A DNA stretch of 57,614 bases from Sedimentisphaerales bacterium (GTDB lineage Bacteria; Planctomycetota; Phycisphaerae; Sedimentisphaerales; Anaerohalosphaeraceae): positions 1 through 57,614 of the forward strand of contig JANQGW010000083.1 in NCBI GenBank assembly GCA_028282905.1, given 5' to 3'. Below are positions 32,331-41,086 of this stretch, piece by piece (the stretch's first letter is position 1; every line of letters starts with the position of its first letter). The notes beneath the pieces were generated by a model. That model did no database searches and was not told the origin of the DNA. It saw only the letters and a program-made list of their open reading frames with translations. The position numbers and the translations under genes are program-made.

Positions 32331-34202
32331 GTGAATAATATACGGATAGCAGTGACAGCACTGGTTTGTATGTCAGCGATAGCGATTGCCTCAGATATGA
32401 CCAAAGAAGAAAATTCAGATTCCGATAGCGTCAATGATATTAATATCACCGCATATGGCGTGCAGCCTGACAGCCATCGCAATGCGACACCGGCCTTTAT
32501 TAAGGCGATTGAAAACGCAAAACCCGGATCTGTTATCCGGTTCCCGAAGGGCCGCTATGACTTCTGGCCTGCAGACGCCAAAAAAATGCAGCTGTATGTT
32601 TCCAACAACTCCGATGTCAATCCCAAGCGGGTGATTGGCCCGATTCTCAATAAGAAGAATCTGACCATTGACGGTCAGGGGTCGGCATTCATCTACCATG
32701 ACCAAGTAATGCCGTTTGAGATACAGGATTCTGAAAATATAACGCTGCGCAACTTTTCCGTTGACTGGGCGCGTCCGATTACATCACAAGGCAAGATTGT
32801 TGCGATTACGGATGCATACTTCGATATGCAGTTCCTGCCGGATAGCTGGTATGAAATCCGAAACGAACGGATTGTCTTCTACGGTGAAGGCTGGGCTGGT
32901 ACCGGGTGGGGCGGCGGACAGCCGCATGACGATACCACCGGGCGGATTAAATATCAGAGTACCGGCAATCTTGGCTGGAAGGGCAACCTGAACAAACTCA
33001 AGGCAGAAGATCAGGGAAACCGAACGGTTCGCTTCTATCATAAAATGCCGTCGAATTACAAGGTGGGCGATGTTATTAACTTCCGTGCCGAAGACCGCAA
33101 CAACGTCGGTATCCACATCTACCGCAGTAAAGACACGCTCGTGGAAAATGTCGATATGCACTATGCCTGTGCGATGGGCGTGGTCGGCCAGCGTGCGGAA
33201 AACATCACACTACGCAAGTTACGGATTCTTAAACCCGAAGGCAGCGGTCGCCGTTTTACGGTCTTTGCCGATGCAACGCATTTTTCCGGCTGCAAAGGGC
33301 GGATCATCGTGGAAGACAGCTATTTTGAACACATGCACGATGACGCCATCAACGTTCACGGAACCTATGTTCAGATCGTCGAGAAAATCGACCCGCGAAC
33401 CCTCAAAGTCAAATACATGCACGGTCAGAGCAAAACCATGGACCTGGCCGCCGAAGGCGATGTCTGCTGGCTGATTGACAATGAGACAATGCTGCCGTAC
33501 AAGGAGATTACGGTGGAATCCTTCAGGATTCTTGACGACTGGCATGCTCACGTCAAATTTAAGGAAGATTGGCCCGAACGGGTGAAAGTCAAGGATGGCC
33601 TGGAAAATCTCACCTGGACGCCGGAAGTGATTTTCCGTCGCAACAAAATCGTCCATAACCGGGCGCGCGGCATGCTCTTTAATTCAGCCAGACGAACGCT
33701 GGTTGAGGACAATTATGTTCAGACCGCAGGCAGTGCGATCCTGGTCGCCGGTGACTGTAATTACTGGTTTGAGTCCGGTCCGGTCGGTGTTTACGGTCCT
33801 GTCATCATCCGCAACAACACGTTCGACAACTGCCTGACAAACCTCTACCAGTTCACCCATGCTCAGATCTCCGTCGATCCGGTTATTCCTAAGCTGATCG
33901 CCGGCGGAACATGTTATCACAAGGATATTCTCATTGAAAACAACATCTTTAAGGTGTTTGATGCGCCGATTCTCTTTGCACGTTCAGTTGACGGAATCAC
34001 ATTTAAAGATAACACTATTGAACGAACGCACGATTTCCAGCCGTATCATTACAATCCCCATATGTTTAAATTTGAAGGATGTAAAAAGGTTGATATCAGG
34101 AACAACCAACTGAAAGGCGACGTCCTCGGCAGAGATATCAAGTTGCTAAAGATGGATAAATCCCAAGTCAAAGAAGACATCGGCCTCAAGTATGTGCCAT
34201 AG
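32331..34202 (+). CDS. GH110-family alpha-1,3-galactosidase (parallel beta-helix)
   Basis: 623 residues from GTG 32331, which has GAGGAG 6 bases upstream. Signal peptide MNNIRIAVTALVCMSAIAIA, then right-handed beta-helix coils from 'AYGVQPDSHRNATPAFIKA'. The pattern matches the Bacteroides GH110 enzymes: 'YDFWPADAKKMQLYVSN', 'LTIDGQGSAFIYHD', the active-site segment with the Asp pair at D337-D338 (HDDAINVHG), 'NLTWTPEV' and 'YWFESGPVG'. GH110 enzymes cleave terminal alpha-1,3-galactose without inversion of the polymer, acting on blood-group-B or carrageenan-like glycans. The substrate here is not determined. It lies 19 bases after the glycosylase gene. Confidence 0.88.
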   Translation: MNNIRIAVTALVCMSAIAIASDMTKEENSDSDSVNDINITAYGVQPDSHRNATPAFIKAIENAKPGSVIRFPKGRYDFWPADAKKMQLYVSNNSDVNPKRVIGPILNKKNLTIDGQGSAFIYHDQVMPFEIQDSENITLRNFSVDWARPITSQGKIVAITDAYFDMQFLPDSWYEIRNERIVFYGEGWAGTGWGGGQPHDDTTGRIKYQSTGNLGWKGNLNKLKAEDQGNRTVRFYHKMPSNYKVGDVINFRAEDRNNVGIHIYRSKDTLVENVDMHYACAMGVVGQRAENITLRKLRILKPEGSGRRFTVFADATHFSGCKGRIIVEDSYFEHMHDDAINVHGTYVQIVEKIDPRTLKVKYMHGQSKTMDLAAEGDVCWLIDNETMLPYKEITVESFRILDDWHAHVKFKEDWPERVKVKDGLENLTWTPEVIFRRNKIVHNRARGMLFNSARRTLVEDNYVQTAGSAILVAGDCNYWFESGPVGVYGPVIIRNNTFDNCLTNLYQFTHAQISVDPVIPKLIAGGTCYHKDILIENNIFKVFDAPILFARSVDGITFKDNTIERTHDFQPYHYNPHMFKFEGCKKVDIRNNQLKGDVLGRDIKLLKMDKSQVKEDIGLKYVP

Positions 34203-34226
34203 GGCTAAAGATAAATGCTGGCTTAT

Positions 34227-35264
34227 CTAAAATAATTTATCGACAAGATAACGGGCGCTGTAGATAAGGTCGATGATGATTGAGGCGGTCAGGATGACCC
34301 ATTTGACTGGTTTCCAGCGTAGGTTGGCATGAGCGAAAAACAGCATAATCCACAACGCTGCGGCTGTTAAGGCGTACATCACAGCCGTGTGTTGCAGTAC
34401 CGGCCCGACAATCATCCGCTTATAGGCTAAGCCGCCGAAAAACGCCGCTAATACTGATGCGATAATCGCGCAGGTCAATACCCATTTGCTGTCCGCCTTG
34501 CCGGCCCAGAAGATTGATTGAAATCCCAAGCCTGCCAGAATCGACAAAAACAAAATCGGGATCGCCGCCCAGACAATTGGCGGCGTCGCCAGCACCGGCT
34601 CACAAAAGCACAGAATCATCGCCGCCGCCACCGGCAGCAGCACGCTGATTCGCTGAATTTTCACCAGCACACAAGCCCCCATGACCGCCAGAACCAATGA
34701 AGCGTGATAGACGCCAAACGTCAGGTTGCCGCCTTTTTGAAACAGCGGAAATACCACGTCCAGAAAATGATTGCCTGTCAGCGTTGTCCCGACCGGCATG
34801 AGAAAATGTGGCCCGACCCATTTCTGCGCAGCGCACCAGAACATTCCGGTGACCCCCGCGAACGGCAGCAGAACAAACAAACATCGCACACAAAATCGAA
34901 ACGCGTCCGGTGATTTTTTTTTGTGCCAGAATACCGATGGCAAAAAAAGCCACGGAATGATGACAAAACTCAACCCTGCAACCGGCTGGTTAAAAGTTGC
35001 GTAACTTAGTGCAAACGGCGAAAAACCGTAAATCGCGCCGGCCAATACCGACGGTGTCCAGTTATTAACCCAGCGTTTGCTTAGGAAATAAGCCCCCCAA
35101 GCCGCGACAACGGGATTGATGAGAAACAACAGGCCGCGTCCACCAATTTGATTGAGATAGGGCCAATGCAGATAAGCCGAAAAGACCAGATACAACAGCA
35201 GCGCGGAAATATACATTTCCGGTTTTCCCGCCAATAACGACCGTTTCGTCGCAGGGCCTTCCAT
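34227..35264 (-). CDS. Polytopic membrane protein of unknown function
   Basis: 345 residues with about 9-10 hydrophobic helices, for example 'MYISALLLYLVFSAYLHW', 'FVIIPWLFLPSVFW', 'LVLAVMGACVLV' and the last 'WVILTASIIIDLIYSARYL'. The layout, with a first long loop around 'LNQIGGRG', resembles glycosyltransferase or mannosyltransferase-like planctomycete membrane proteins but no catalytic motif is recognised. Start ATG 35264 follows AAGGAGG. It ends convergent to the GH110 gene, 24 bases apart. Confidence 0.75.
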   Translation of the reverse strand: MEGPATKRSLLAGKPEMYISALLLYLVFSAYLHWPYLNQIGGRGLLFLINPVVAAWGAYFLSKRWVNNWTPSVLAGAIYGFSPFALSYATFNQPVAGLSFVIIPWLFLPSVFWHKKKSPDAFRFCVRCLFVLLPFAGVTGMFWCAAQKWVGPHFLMPVGTTLTGNHFLDVVFPLFQKGGNLTFGVYHASLVLAVMGACVLVKIQRISVLLPVAAAMILCFCEPVLATPPIVWAAIPILFLSILAGLGFQSIFWAGKADSKWVLTCAIIASVLAAFFGGLAYKRMIVGPVLQHTAVMYALTAAALWIMLFFAHANLRWKPVKWVILTASIIIDLIYSARYLVDKLF

Positions 35265-35355
35265 CCGTGTGCCTCCTTAAAACGTACTTCAAATCGACAA
35301 AGAATCCGTTTCCTCGTCATCCCGATTGCCTCGTGCTTATCACAAATGCCGCCTT

Positions 35356-35392
35356 GTCATTCCGAACGCAGCCGAGAAATCTATTTAAACAG
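35356..35392. repeat. Dispersed 37-base repeat, copy 1
   Basis: GTCATTCCGAAC, a variable hexamer, then GAGAAATCTATTTAAACAG. It matches a second copy at 46727-46763 at 29 of 37 positions, with the differences concentrated in the middle. It lies between genes. Confidence 0.55.
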
Positions 35393-35394
35393 CT

Positions 35395-35409
35395 ATCGCC
35401 GAAGGCGAT
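35395..35409. repeat. Short hairpin ATCGCC-GAA-GGCGAT next to a dispersed repeat
   Basis: A perfect 6-bp stem with a 3-base loop in the 180-base gap between the membrane protein and purM. No T-run on either strand, so it is not a clear terminator. It directly follows the repeat at 35356-35392. Confidence 0.35.
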
Positions 35410-35444
35410 TCCTTAATTTTGCATTTTAAAATTTGATCTTTACA

Positions 35445-36518
35445 TTATTTTAATAAGACTTTGCCGGTTCCGCCGGTAATCGTACCAATCTTATAAACCT
35501 GCTCGCCATACTTGGTCAGTTTCTCGGTAATCGCATCCGCAAAGTCCGGTGCCACCACCAGCACATAGCCGATTCCCATATTAAAGACGCGGTACATTTC
35601 CTCGTCTTCTACCGGCCCGCTCTTTTGCAGGTAGTCAAAGATTTTCGGCACCGGCCAGGCCTTTGTTTTCAGTACAGCATTGCAATCTGTCGGCAGCACA
35701 CGCGGGATATTGCCCACCAGCCCGCCGCCGGTGATATGCGCCATCGCGTGGACGACTTTTTTAACTGTATAGCCGCGAAGCAGTTTAACGACAGGCTTGA
35801 CATAAATCCGTGTCGGTTCCAGCAGGGCCTCGCCCAAGAGTTGTCCGTCCAGTTCATCAATCGCATCGGTAACTTTAAGCTTGTTCTTTTTAAAGCAGAT
35901 ATTACGAACCAGCGAAAAACCGTTGCTGTGAATGCCGTGTGACCCCAAACCTAAAATCACATCGCCTTTCTGAACACCGCTGCCGGTGATGATCCGGTCG
36001 CGTTCAACCACTCCGACGGCAAAGCCGGCCATGTCGTATTCATCTTTTCCGTACAGGTCCGGCATCTCGGCGGTTTCGCCGCCGATCAGCGCACAATCGG
36101 CCATCCGACAACCCGCTGCGACGCTTTCGACCATCTGGGCGATTTGCTGTGGCTCCAGCTTGTTGACCGCCAGGTAATCCAGAAAGAACAGCGGCTCAGC
36201 GCCCTGGACGATCATGTCATTCACGCTCATTGCAACCAGGTCAATTCCGACGGTGTCATATCGCCCCATCTGCTGGGCGATAATGATTTTGGTGCCGACG
36301 CCGTCTGTGCAGGCAACCAGCACGGGATGTTTGTAGTTACGCTTAAACAGTTTCTCGTCATAGTCCAGTCGGAACAGACCGGCGAAACCGTTTTCCAGCC
36401 CAATGACCCGCGGCCCGTGTGTGGAGGCGACCGAGCGGCTGATGCGTTCGACCATTTGATCGTTAGCGTCGATGCTGACGCCGGATTCTTCGTAGCTGAG
36501 GTATTTTTCTTTACTCAT
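35445..36518 (-). CDS. purM: Phosphoribosylformylglycinamidine cyclo-ligase
   Basis: 357 residues of the AIR synthase family: 'GVSIDANDQMVERI' and 'FAGLFRLDY' early, the glycine-rich 'DGVGTKIIIAQ' ATP site, 'ALIGGETAEMPDLY' and 'HITGGGLVGNIPRVLP'. It makes aminoimidazole ribonucleotide, the fifth step of purine synthesis. Its ATG 36518 directly abuts the purF stop codon (36519-36521), so the two are almost certainly translationally coupled. No other pur gene is in the window. Confidence 0.95.
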   Translation of the reverse strand: MSKEKYLSYEESGVSIDANDQMVERISRSVASTHGPRVIGLENGFAGLFRLDYDEKLFKRNYKHPVLVACTDGVGTKIIIAQQMGRYDTVGIDLVAMSVNDMIVQGAEPLFFLDYLAVNKLEPQQIAQMVESVAAGCRMADCALIGGETAEMPDLYGKDEYDMAGFAVGVVERDRIITGSGVQKGDVILGLGSHGIHSNGFSLVRNICFKKNKLKVTDAIDELDGQLLGEALLEPTRIYVKPVVKLLRGYTVKKVVHAMAHITGGGLVGNIPRVLPTDCNAVLKTKAWPVPKIFDYLQKSGPVEDEEMYRVFNMGIGYVLVVAPDFADAITEKLTKYGEQVYKIGTITGGTGKVLLK

Positions 36519-37958
36519 TTATAGCTCTTGATTATCGAACAATTGCATTTGATGGCGTTCCATCGAGAATTTGTTAACCATTTTGCAGACGGGGATTTTA
36601 TAGTCGCCGCTCCAGCAGGCCGTACAATAATGATCGGCCGGCAATGACGCACAGCTCAGCAGGCCTTCCAGCGAAATATAGCCGATACTGTCAACGTCGA
36701 GGAATTTGCGAATCTCTTCCAGCGAATCAAGCTGATTGGCCAGTAGTTCCTCACACGTCGGGAAGTCCACTCCGTAGAAGCAGGGGTGCTTAATCGGCGG
36801 ACAGGCCACACGCATGTGAATTTCCTTGGCCCCGGCTTCCCGCAGCGAATTGATCTTGCCCTTGGTTGTGGTGCCGCGGACAACGGAGTCATCGACGACA
36901 ATAATACGCTTGTCTTTAACGGCGTCTTTAACGACCGTCAGTTTCATTTTGACCGCCATGTCCCGCATCTCCTGCGAGGGCGACAAAAACGTCCGGCCGA
37001 TATAGTGACTGCGAACAAAACCCATATCAAACGGAATGCCGCTTTCGCGGGCATAGCCCACCGCCGCACAGGTACCCGAGTCCGGCACGGGAATCACGAT
37101 GTCGGCGTCCACCGGATGTTCCTTGGCCAGTTGGTGGCCGCTGCGAACCCGGAAGTTGTGAACACTTTCGCCAAAGATGATACTGCTTTGCTTGGAAAAA
37201 TAAACATGCTCAAAAATACAGTGACCCGGTGTAATCGTACCTGGCTTGACAAAATACCGGCTGCTGACGCCGCTGTCATCAATGGTGATAATTTCACCCG
37301 GCTCAACTTCGCGAATGTACTCGGCGCCGATGGCGTCCAACGCACAGGTTTCACTGGCCACGCAGTAACAGCCCGCCTCGGTCCGGCCCAAACACAGCGG
37401 GCGAATGCCAAACGGGTCGCGTGCCGCTTCCAGTCGATCCTGGAATAATAAGACCAGCGAATAAGCACCTTGCAGGTGGTTCAGTACATGACCCAGTGGG
37501 TCGGGCTTAATCACATGCGACGGCTTGGCCATCAGGTGAGCGATAATCTCGGTGTCGTTAGAAGTTTTGAAGATATGCCCGTAGGCTTCGTATTCGTCCC
37601 GCAGCAGCGAGGCGTTAATCAGGTTTCCGTTATGAGCGATGGCGACCTGGCCCTGCGAAAATTCACTTAAAAAAGGTTGGGCATTTGTCGGGTTGCTCGA
37701 CCCCGTTGTCGAATAGCGGACATGGCCAATTGCCATGGGGTTGCGCAGACGTTCCAAAACGCCGCGGCCGGCGCGGAACACCCGGCTGACCTGTCCCATC
37801 CCCGTAAAACAGTGGATGAGTTCCCCGTTGCTGGACGCAATACCCGCTGATTCCTGCCCACGGTGCTGAAGGCTGTGCAGGGCGAAATATGTCCGCTGTA
37901 CGGCCTCCGGATCGCCATAAATACCGAAAATGCCGCACTCTTCTTTTTTATCTGTCAT
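36519..37958 (-). CDS. purF: Amidophosphoribosyltransferase
   Basis: 479 residues. The glutaminase nucleophile is Cys8 (CGIFGIYG), so residues 1-7 are probably removed as a propeptide. 'HSLQHRGQESAGIA' follows, and 'RIIVVDDSVVRGTTT' is the PRPP-binding loop. Several Cys fit the Bacillus-type iron-sulphur enzyme, including 'CASLPADHYCTACW' near the end. It commits PRPP to purine synthesis. First gene of a two-gene unit with purM; the predicted promoter is at 38001-38029. Confidence 0.95.
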   Translation of the reverse strand: MTDKKEECGIFGIYGDPEAVQRTYFALHSLQHRGQESAGIASSNGELIHCFTGMGQVSRVFRAGRGVLERLRNPMAIGHVRYSTTGSSNPTNAQPFLSEFSQGQVAIAHNGNLINASLLRDEYEAYGHIFKTSNDTEIIAHLMAKPSHVIKPDPLGHVLNHLQGAYSLVLLFQDRLEAARDPFGIRPLCLGRTEAGCYCVASETCALDAIGAEYIREVEPGEIITIDDSGVSSRYFVKPGTITPGHCIFEHVYFSKQSSIIFGESVHNFRVRSGHQLAKEHPVDADIVIPVPDSGTCAAVGYARESGIPFDMGFVRSHYIGRTFLSPSQEMRDMAVKMKLTVVKDAVKDKRIIVVDDSVVRGTTTKGKINSLREAGAKEIHMRVACPPIKHPCFYGVDFPTCEELLANQLDSLEEIRKFLDVDSIGYISLEGLLSCASLPADHYCTACWSGDYKIPVCKMVNKFSMERHQMQLFDNQEL

Positions 37959-38000
37959 CGAATCCTCGTAAATTGTGTTGTGATAGACCCTTAAGCCGAT

Positions 38001-38029
38001 AGTCTATCCGAAGGGCCTTTTTCAGTCAA
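38001..38029 (-). promoter_or_regulatory. Sigma-70-like promoter of purF-purM
   Basis: On the minus strand: TTGACT (38029-38024), a 17-base spacer and TAGACT (38006-38001). The start would be near 37994, giving a leader of about 36 bases before the purF ATG. Inverted repeats (GATAG/CTATC and CCCTT/AAGGG) lie inside it. Confidence 0.5.
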
Positions 38030-38078
38030 TGTCTTTTTGCGAATCGGGGGGATTTGGCAAAACATTCAAATCGGCGTC

Positions 38079-38106
38079 TTTACAGGTCTGGTTTATGTGT
38101 TATAAT
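38079..38106 (+). promoter_or_regulatory. Sigma-70-like promoter of rho
   Basis: TTTACA (38079-38084), a 16-base spacer and a perfect TATAAT (38101-38106). Transcription should start near 38113. It gives a 73-base leader rich in ATCAAT repeats before the GTG start codon of rho. Confidence 0.7.
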
Positions 38107-38185
38107 ACGACCGTTTCCAAGTCAAAGAGAATATCCAGAAATAATCAATAGCCAATTATCAATAATCAATCAAAAAGGGTGTATT

Positions 38186-39298
38186 GTGTCAACAGAATCC
38201 ATCAGCGGAATCCTCAAGCGAGTCAATAAAAATCAGTTTGCCGTTCGTCAATCCCAGCATTCATATCGCCCCGGTCGCATCGAAATCATGGTTGCCGGTC
38301 CATTAACGCGAAAATGGCCGCTGGTCGAAGGGGCCGCTGTCATCGGCAGCGCCGAACGGGTCAAGGGCAAACTCATGCTGACGGCGATTGATACACTCGG
38401 CGGTTTGCCCCCGGCCGCGTTCGCCGACCGGCCGCGTTTTGTCGATCTGGTAGCCGTCGATCCACATGAGCGGTTCGATCTGGGCGCTTGCGGTACCGAT
38501 AGTATGCGCATGATCGACCTGATCGCTCCCATCGGAAAAGGGACCCGGCAGTTAATTGTTTCACCGCCAAAGGCGGGAAAAACCGTTCTGCTGGAACAAA
38601 TTGTCGAAGCCGTTGAGCACTGCGCCCCGAATACCCGCACGATTGTGCTTTTGGTCGATGAACGTCCGGAAGAGGTAACGCTCTTTCGCCGGGCCGTCAG
38701 CACCGCCGAGGTGGTTGCCAGCACGATTGACAACAAGACGGCCGAACATATCGAACTGGCCAAACTCATGTTGGCTCACGTCCAGACAGAACTGGAATGC
38801 GGCAAAGATGTCGTACTCGTCATTGACAGCTTGACTCGACTGGCACGCGCGTTTAATACACAGGGCGGACGCGGCAGACATCGCGGCCATACCATGAGCG
38901 GCGGCCTGGAAGCAGGCGTACTCGAAATTCCCCGCCGGCTGTTCGGCCTGGCACGCAACATCGAAAACGGCGGCTCACTGACGATTATCGCCACCTGTTT
39001 GATTGACACAGGCTCGCGGATGGACCAGTTGATTTTCGAAGAGTTCAAAGGCACCGGCAACAGCGAAGTCGTACTGGACCGATCACTGGCCGAGGCCCGC
39101 ATTTTCCCGGCCATCGATATCCCCGCCAGCGGTACCCGAAAGGAAGCCCGGCTCTATACCGATGAGCAAATGAAGGGGCTGATCACACTGCGAAAAGTAT
39201 TAAGCAGCTACCGCACCCGTGAAGCCACCGAAGCGATGGCTAAACTTCTGCAAAGATTTCCCGACAATGACCAATTCCTCAAAAGCATGAGCCGGTAA
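38186..39298 (+). CDS. rho: Transcription termination factor Rho, short form
   Basis: 370 residues from GTG 38186, which has AAGGG upstream. The longer reading from 38054 begins before the promoter and is not real. There is no N-terminal helix bundle; the protein starts almost at the cold-shock RNA-binding domain (residues 4-85), then the ATPase: Walker A 'SPPKAGKTVLL', Walker B 'VVLVIDSLTRLARA', Q-loop 'GGRGRHRGHTMSGG' and the conserved 'FKGTGNSEVVLDR'. E. coli Rho has 419 residues. It forms hexamers that end transcription. Confidence 0.95.
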   Translation: MSTESISGILKRVNKNQFAVRQSQHSYRPGRIEIMVAGPLTRKWPLVEGAAVIGSAERVKGKLMLTAIDTLGGLPPAAFADRPRFVDLVAVDPHERFDLGACGTDSMRMIDLIAPIGKGTRQLIVSPPKAGKTVLLEQIVEAVEHCAPNTRTIVLLVDERPEEVTLFRRAVSTAEVVASTIDNKTAEHIELAKLMLAHVQTELECGKDVVLVIDSLTRLARAFNTQGGRGRHRGHTMSGGLEAGVLEIPRRLFGLARNIENGGSLTIIATCLIDTGSRMDQLIFEEFKGTGNSEVVLDRSLAEARIFPAIDIPASGTRKEARLYTDEQMKGLITLRKVLSSYRTREATEAMAKLLQRFPDNDQFLKSMSR

Positions 39299-39371
39299 TA
39301 GGCAGTGGCCAGTAGGCAGAAGGCAGTAAATATTTTCCCTTACTGCCCACTGCCTAATCTCTACTGCCTCG
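39299..39371. repeat. GGCAGT repeat cluster, left of the four-helix gene
   Basis: TAGGCAGTGG (39299-39308) pairs exactly with CCACTGCCTA (39347-39356), and inside it GGCAGTAA (39322-39329) pairs with TTACTGCC (39340-39347). Another ACTGCCTC lies at 39363. It forms a large hairpin just after rho, and supplies the last codons of the four-helix gene. It could also end rho transcripts. Confidence 0.65.
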
Positions 39372-39726
39372 TAAGTTTGTTTATCATGCTCGACAGCATT
39401 TTAGCAATCTCTGTTGCTTCAGCGTTGAGTTTTTCAAATTCTTCAGATTTGATATAGTTGAGATTAACCGCAATTTCTGCCTGTGTTTGAAGTTCATAGA
39501 TCGAACCACTGGCAATACGTAAGAAACGGACGTAATCAACCGTCGAATGACGACCGTACCCCTCAGCAATATTACTGGGAACCGAAACCACACACCGGCG
39601 CAGCTGATTGGTCAATCCGTACAGGTCTTCTTTCGGAAATCGTGACGTTAAACCATAAACATTGGTTACCAAAGTCATCGATTTCTGCCAAACCATTAAG
39701 TCCCGAAAAGTCTCAATGTTCGCCAT
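39361..39726 (-). CDS. Four-helix-bundle protein (S23/avd-like family)
   Basis: 121 residues, all helical. The family signature is clear: 'FRDLMVWQKSMTLVTNVYGLT', 'RRCVVSVPSNIAEGYGR' and 'FLRIASGSIYELQTQ'. Members were first found inside intervening sequences of 23S rRNA genes and later beside diversity-generating retroelements; their function is unknown. Here it stands between rho and hexokinase, flanked on both sides by GGCAGT-type repeats, which is often seen for this family. Its last codons (CTT ACG AGG CAG TAG) come from the repeat. Confidence 0.85.
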   Translation of the reverse strand: MANIETFRDLMVWQKSMTLVTNVYGLTSRFPKEDLYGLTNQLRRCVVSVPSNIAEGYGRHSTVDYVRFLRIASGSIYELQTQAEIAVNLNYIKSEEFEKLNAEATEIAKMLSSMINKLTRQ

Positions 39727-39728
39727 AA

Positions 39729-39754
39729 TTTACTGCCTACTGCCTACTGCCTAA
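39729..39754. repeat. TACTGCC repeat cluster, right of the four-helix gene
   Basis: TACTGCC in three tandem copies (39731-39751), the reverse complement of the left cluster. The four-helix gene is therefore bracketed by inverted repeats of the same unit. The hexokinase stop codon is a few bases beyond. Confidence 0.65.
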
Positions 39755-39757
39755 ACA

Positions 39758-41065
39758 TCAGTTCGTAAGTCCCGCAATGGCGGCTCCAATCAGCGTGGCG
39801 TTTTCAACCGAAATAATCTCGGTATAGATACCATGCTGGTCTTCCAGATGTTGTTTCAAATAGAACTCCACACGAGATTTGAGTGTTTTCATGTGATAGA
39901 ACGTCGTACCCTCGGCGACAATACAGATCGGACGTGTCGGGTCGGTGCCGCGACCGGTCTGAATCGCCATGGCCGACAGGTTTATCGCGGTTAGTTTAGC
40001 CGCCCGTTCAACCAGCCTGTCCGCAATGGCATATAGGATTTTTGCATCTTCATCTGTGCCGCTCTGGCAAGCATTGGCAAGCGGGTTGTTACCAGTCGGG
40101 TAGAACATAAAGTCGTTCATGTCCTTCGTCGTCAAATCGTCCATGGCGTTAATGGCCTCGGCGGCTGCTTCAGAAACCAGCCCGTCCGCACAGGCCTGCT
40201 TCGCTGTCAGCAAAAAGACCGACCCCAGGTAGGCACCGGATATCATTTTCTCAAACTTGTGAACGCCGGGATTATTGGTGGATTCATCCAGCGTGATATC
40301 CATTTGGCCGCGGCGGGCACAGCCCATGCCGCCGGATTCAACATTGATAATTAAACTGCGATCCTGATTCAGTTCCGGAAGTTTCGTGATATTGCTGTTC
40401 CGCTCAACATAGGCGCAGTTGGTGCCCGTGCCGAGGATAAAACCGATATAGCTGTCAAAGTTGCGATTCTTGAAATCGACGCCCGCCAGCAGAGTTGCGA
40501 CGGTATCATTGAGGATAACCATTGCTTTCTTTTCGCCCAGACCCAGTGTCTCAAACGTCTCATTGAGATTTTTAGCAATTAAATGCCCGACGACTTCCGG
40601 GGCCTTGATTTCCTTGACAAAGCGAATCAACCGACCGTCTTTACTCGGTTCGATATCGGCAGGGTAGGAAAAGCAAAATCCCACACGTTCGGAAGCATCC
40701 AGCACGCCACGGAAATAAACCGCCATCGCCTCAAAGAACTCCTTGCTACTCAATTCGCAGTCAACTGCCGGCATGGTGAACTTTTGCAGGTTTTCGATAA
40801 CGGGGTTTTTGTCTGCGTCAAAATAAACCGTTGCTACGCGAAAGTTTGTCCCGCCGGCGTCAGCGACAATCACCCGCTCATTGACCGGCACTTCATTGCC
40901 TGCTTCCAGATACGTCGGAATCATTTCCAGTGTGCTTTCGCGTTCGGCCAGTCCCGCACCCATCTGCTCAGCAAAAATCTCTAAGTGCGGGTCAAAATCG
41001 ATACTCGCACAGTCCATATCATAGGCCGCCAGAAAATCAGCCGCTTTTTGCCGCAGGGTATTCAT
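39758..41065 (-). CDS. Eukaryotic-type hexokinase
   Basis: 435 residues from ATG 41065, which has AAAAGG 6 bases upstream; ATG 41071 abuts that site. Motifs of the hexokinase fold: 'VADAGGTNFRVAT' (phosphate 1), 'NDTVATLLAG' with the catalytic Asp, 'GFILGTGTNCAYVERN' (phosphate 2) and 'VESGGMGCARRG'. This is the two-domain family common in eukaryotes and found in few bacteria. It phosphorylates glucose or related hexoses with ATP. Only 21 bases separate it from galE, so both probably share an mRNA. Confidence 0.9.
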   Translation of the reverse strand: MNTLRQKAADFLAAYDMDCASIDFDPHLEIFAEQMGAGLAERESTLEMIPTYLEAGNEVPVNERVIVADAGGTNFRVATVYFDADKNPVIENLQKFTMPAVDCELSSKEFFEAMAVYFRGVLDASERVGFCFSYPADIEPSKDGRLIRFVKEIKAPEVVGHLIAKNLNETFETLGLGEKKAMVILNDTVATLLAGVDFKNRNFDSYIGFILGTGTNCAYVERNSNITKLPELNQDRSLIINVESGGMGCARRGQMDITLDESTNNPGVHKFEKMISGAYLGSVFLLTAKQACADGLVSEAAAEAINAMDDLTTKDMNDFMFYPTGNNPLANACQSGTDEDAKILYAIADRLVERAAKLTAINLSAMAIQTGRGTDPTRPICIVAEGTTFYHMKTLKSRVEFYLKQHLEDQHGIYTEIISVENATLIGAAIAGLTN

Positions 41066-41086
41066 GGTCATCCTTTTCGTTTGTGG

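Noticed and set aside
38054-38185. N-terminal extension of rho
   Set aside because: It contains the TTTACA/TATAAT promoter and its residues do not match Rho.
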